Source: RBG-16-42-24 sp964396785
Lineage (GTDB): Bacteria > Patescibacteriota > Microgenomatia > UBA8517
DNA: 19,745 nucleotides
Direction of reading: 5' to 3'
Assembly (NCBI GenBank): GCA_964396785.1
Contig: CAYNFU010000011.1
Coordinates: 1-19,745 of the forward strand
Every line of letters starts with the position of its first letter. Within the stretch, counting starts at the first letter, position 1. The notes beneath the pieces were generated by a model. It was not told the DNA's origin and ran no database searches. It worked only from the letters and a program-made list of their open reading frames with translations. Positions 19,609 to 19,745 of the stretch are shown here, one piece after another. The translations under genes and the position numbers were made by a program.

Positions 19609-19693
19609 GCCGAGGTGGCGGAACGGTAGACGCACAAGTTTCAAAAACTTGCGAGGGTAATACCTCGTGGAGGTTCGACTCCTCTCCTCGGCA
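19609..19693 (+). tRNA. tRNA-Leu (anticodon CAA)
   Basis: Acceptor arms GCCGAGG (19609-19615) and CCTCGGC (19686-19692) pair perfectly, with discriminator A at 19693. The anticodon stem is CAAGT/ACTTG (19635-19639 and 19647-19651) with loop TTCAAAA, giving anticodon CAA at 19642-19644 for codon UUG. A long variable arm (GAGG..CCTC) shows a class II tRNA, and the T-loop is TTCGACT. The 3' CCA is not encoded (the next bases are CAA), so a CCA-adding enzyme is needed. Confidence 0.97.
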
Positions 19694-19697
19694 CAAA

Positions 19698-19745
19698 ATG
19701 ATTGAGTCAACAGAAAGAGGAGAAACCCCAGAGACAATATTGGGC
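19698..19745 (+). CDS. Start of an ORF cut by the window end
   Basis: ATG 19698 lies 4 nt after the tRNA and opens a frame of 16 codons to the window edge, MIESTERGETPETILG. Too little is present to recognise a family. No SD is seen. If real, it would be co-transcribed with the tRNA and freed by 3' tRNA processing, giving a nearly leaderless mRNA. Confidence 0.35.
   Translation, partial: MIESTERGETPETILG

Noticed and set aside
1..19745. CRISPR array, prophage or defence island
   Set aside because: No regularly spaced repeats, cas genes, phage structural genes or known defence genes were seen.

Overview
The window looks like chromosomal DNA from a small-genome bacterium, most likely a Patescibacteria/CPR lineage, with Microgenomates-type the best guess. 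This is inferred from very tight packing, 4-nt gene overlaps, frequent lack of Shine-Dalgarno (SD) sites, a DUF2207 protein with a Gly-rich tail, a LytR-C-terminal-domain protein and a YebC plus membrane-protein pair. TGA is used as a stop (xerD-like, yebC, the 17 kb membrane protein), so the Gly-UGA code 25 of Gracilibacteria/Absconditabacteria is excluded. No rRNA, CRISPR array, IS element or phage gene was seen.

Layout. 1-329: 5' part of a minus-strand phosphodiester-glycosidase-like gene. 339-410: a 72-nt palindromic element in a divergent intergenic gap. 465-5223 (plus): DUF2207 membrane protein, a stand-alone ATP-cone protein and gyrA. 5220-8283 (minus): a tyrosine recombinase interrupted by a 421-aa LAGLIDADG intein, then two small genes. 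8338-9000: a HAD-family nucleotidase-like gene. 9001-9803: 800 nt without a convincing gene but rich in inverted repeats. 9804-11316 (minus): yebC and a membrane protein. 11406-11790 (minus): a cassette of very small ORFs with strong SD sites, ending at a nested terminator hairpin. 11974-12672 (plus): TPR protein. 12669-17011 (minus): five-gene operon of membrane protein, DksA/TraR finger, RluA pseudouridine synthase, Kef/CPA2 antiporter and LytR_C protein. 17079-17540 (plus): membrane metal-hydrolase-like protein. 17541-19565 (minus): M29 aminopeptidase, unknown protein, EF-P. 19609-19693: tRNA-Leu(CAA), followed by the start of one more plus-strand ORF.

Most genes are housekeeping functions: DNA topology (GyrA), recombination (Xer), translation (EF-P, tRNA-Leu, RluA), regulation (YebC, DksA-like), envelope (LytR_C, DUF2207) and ion balance (antiporter). 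The most unusual item is the intein, inserted inside the catalytic HxLRH/S motif of the recombinase, so the enzyme should be inactive until protein splicing. A second theme is translation start: many genes have a -10 hexamer only 6-12 nt before the start codon, implying leaderless mRNAs, while the 11.4-11.8 kb small-ORF cassette uses textbook SD sites. All three convergent gene pairs overlap or abut at their stops, leaving no room for ordinary terminators.
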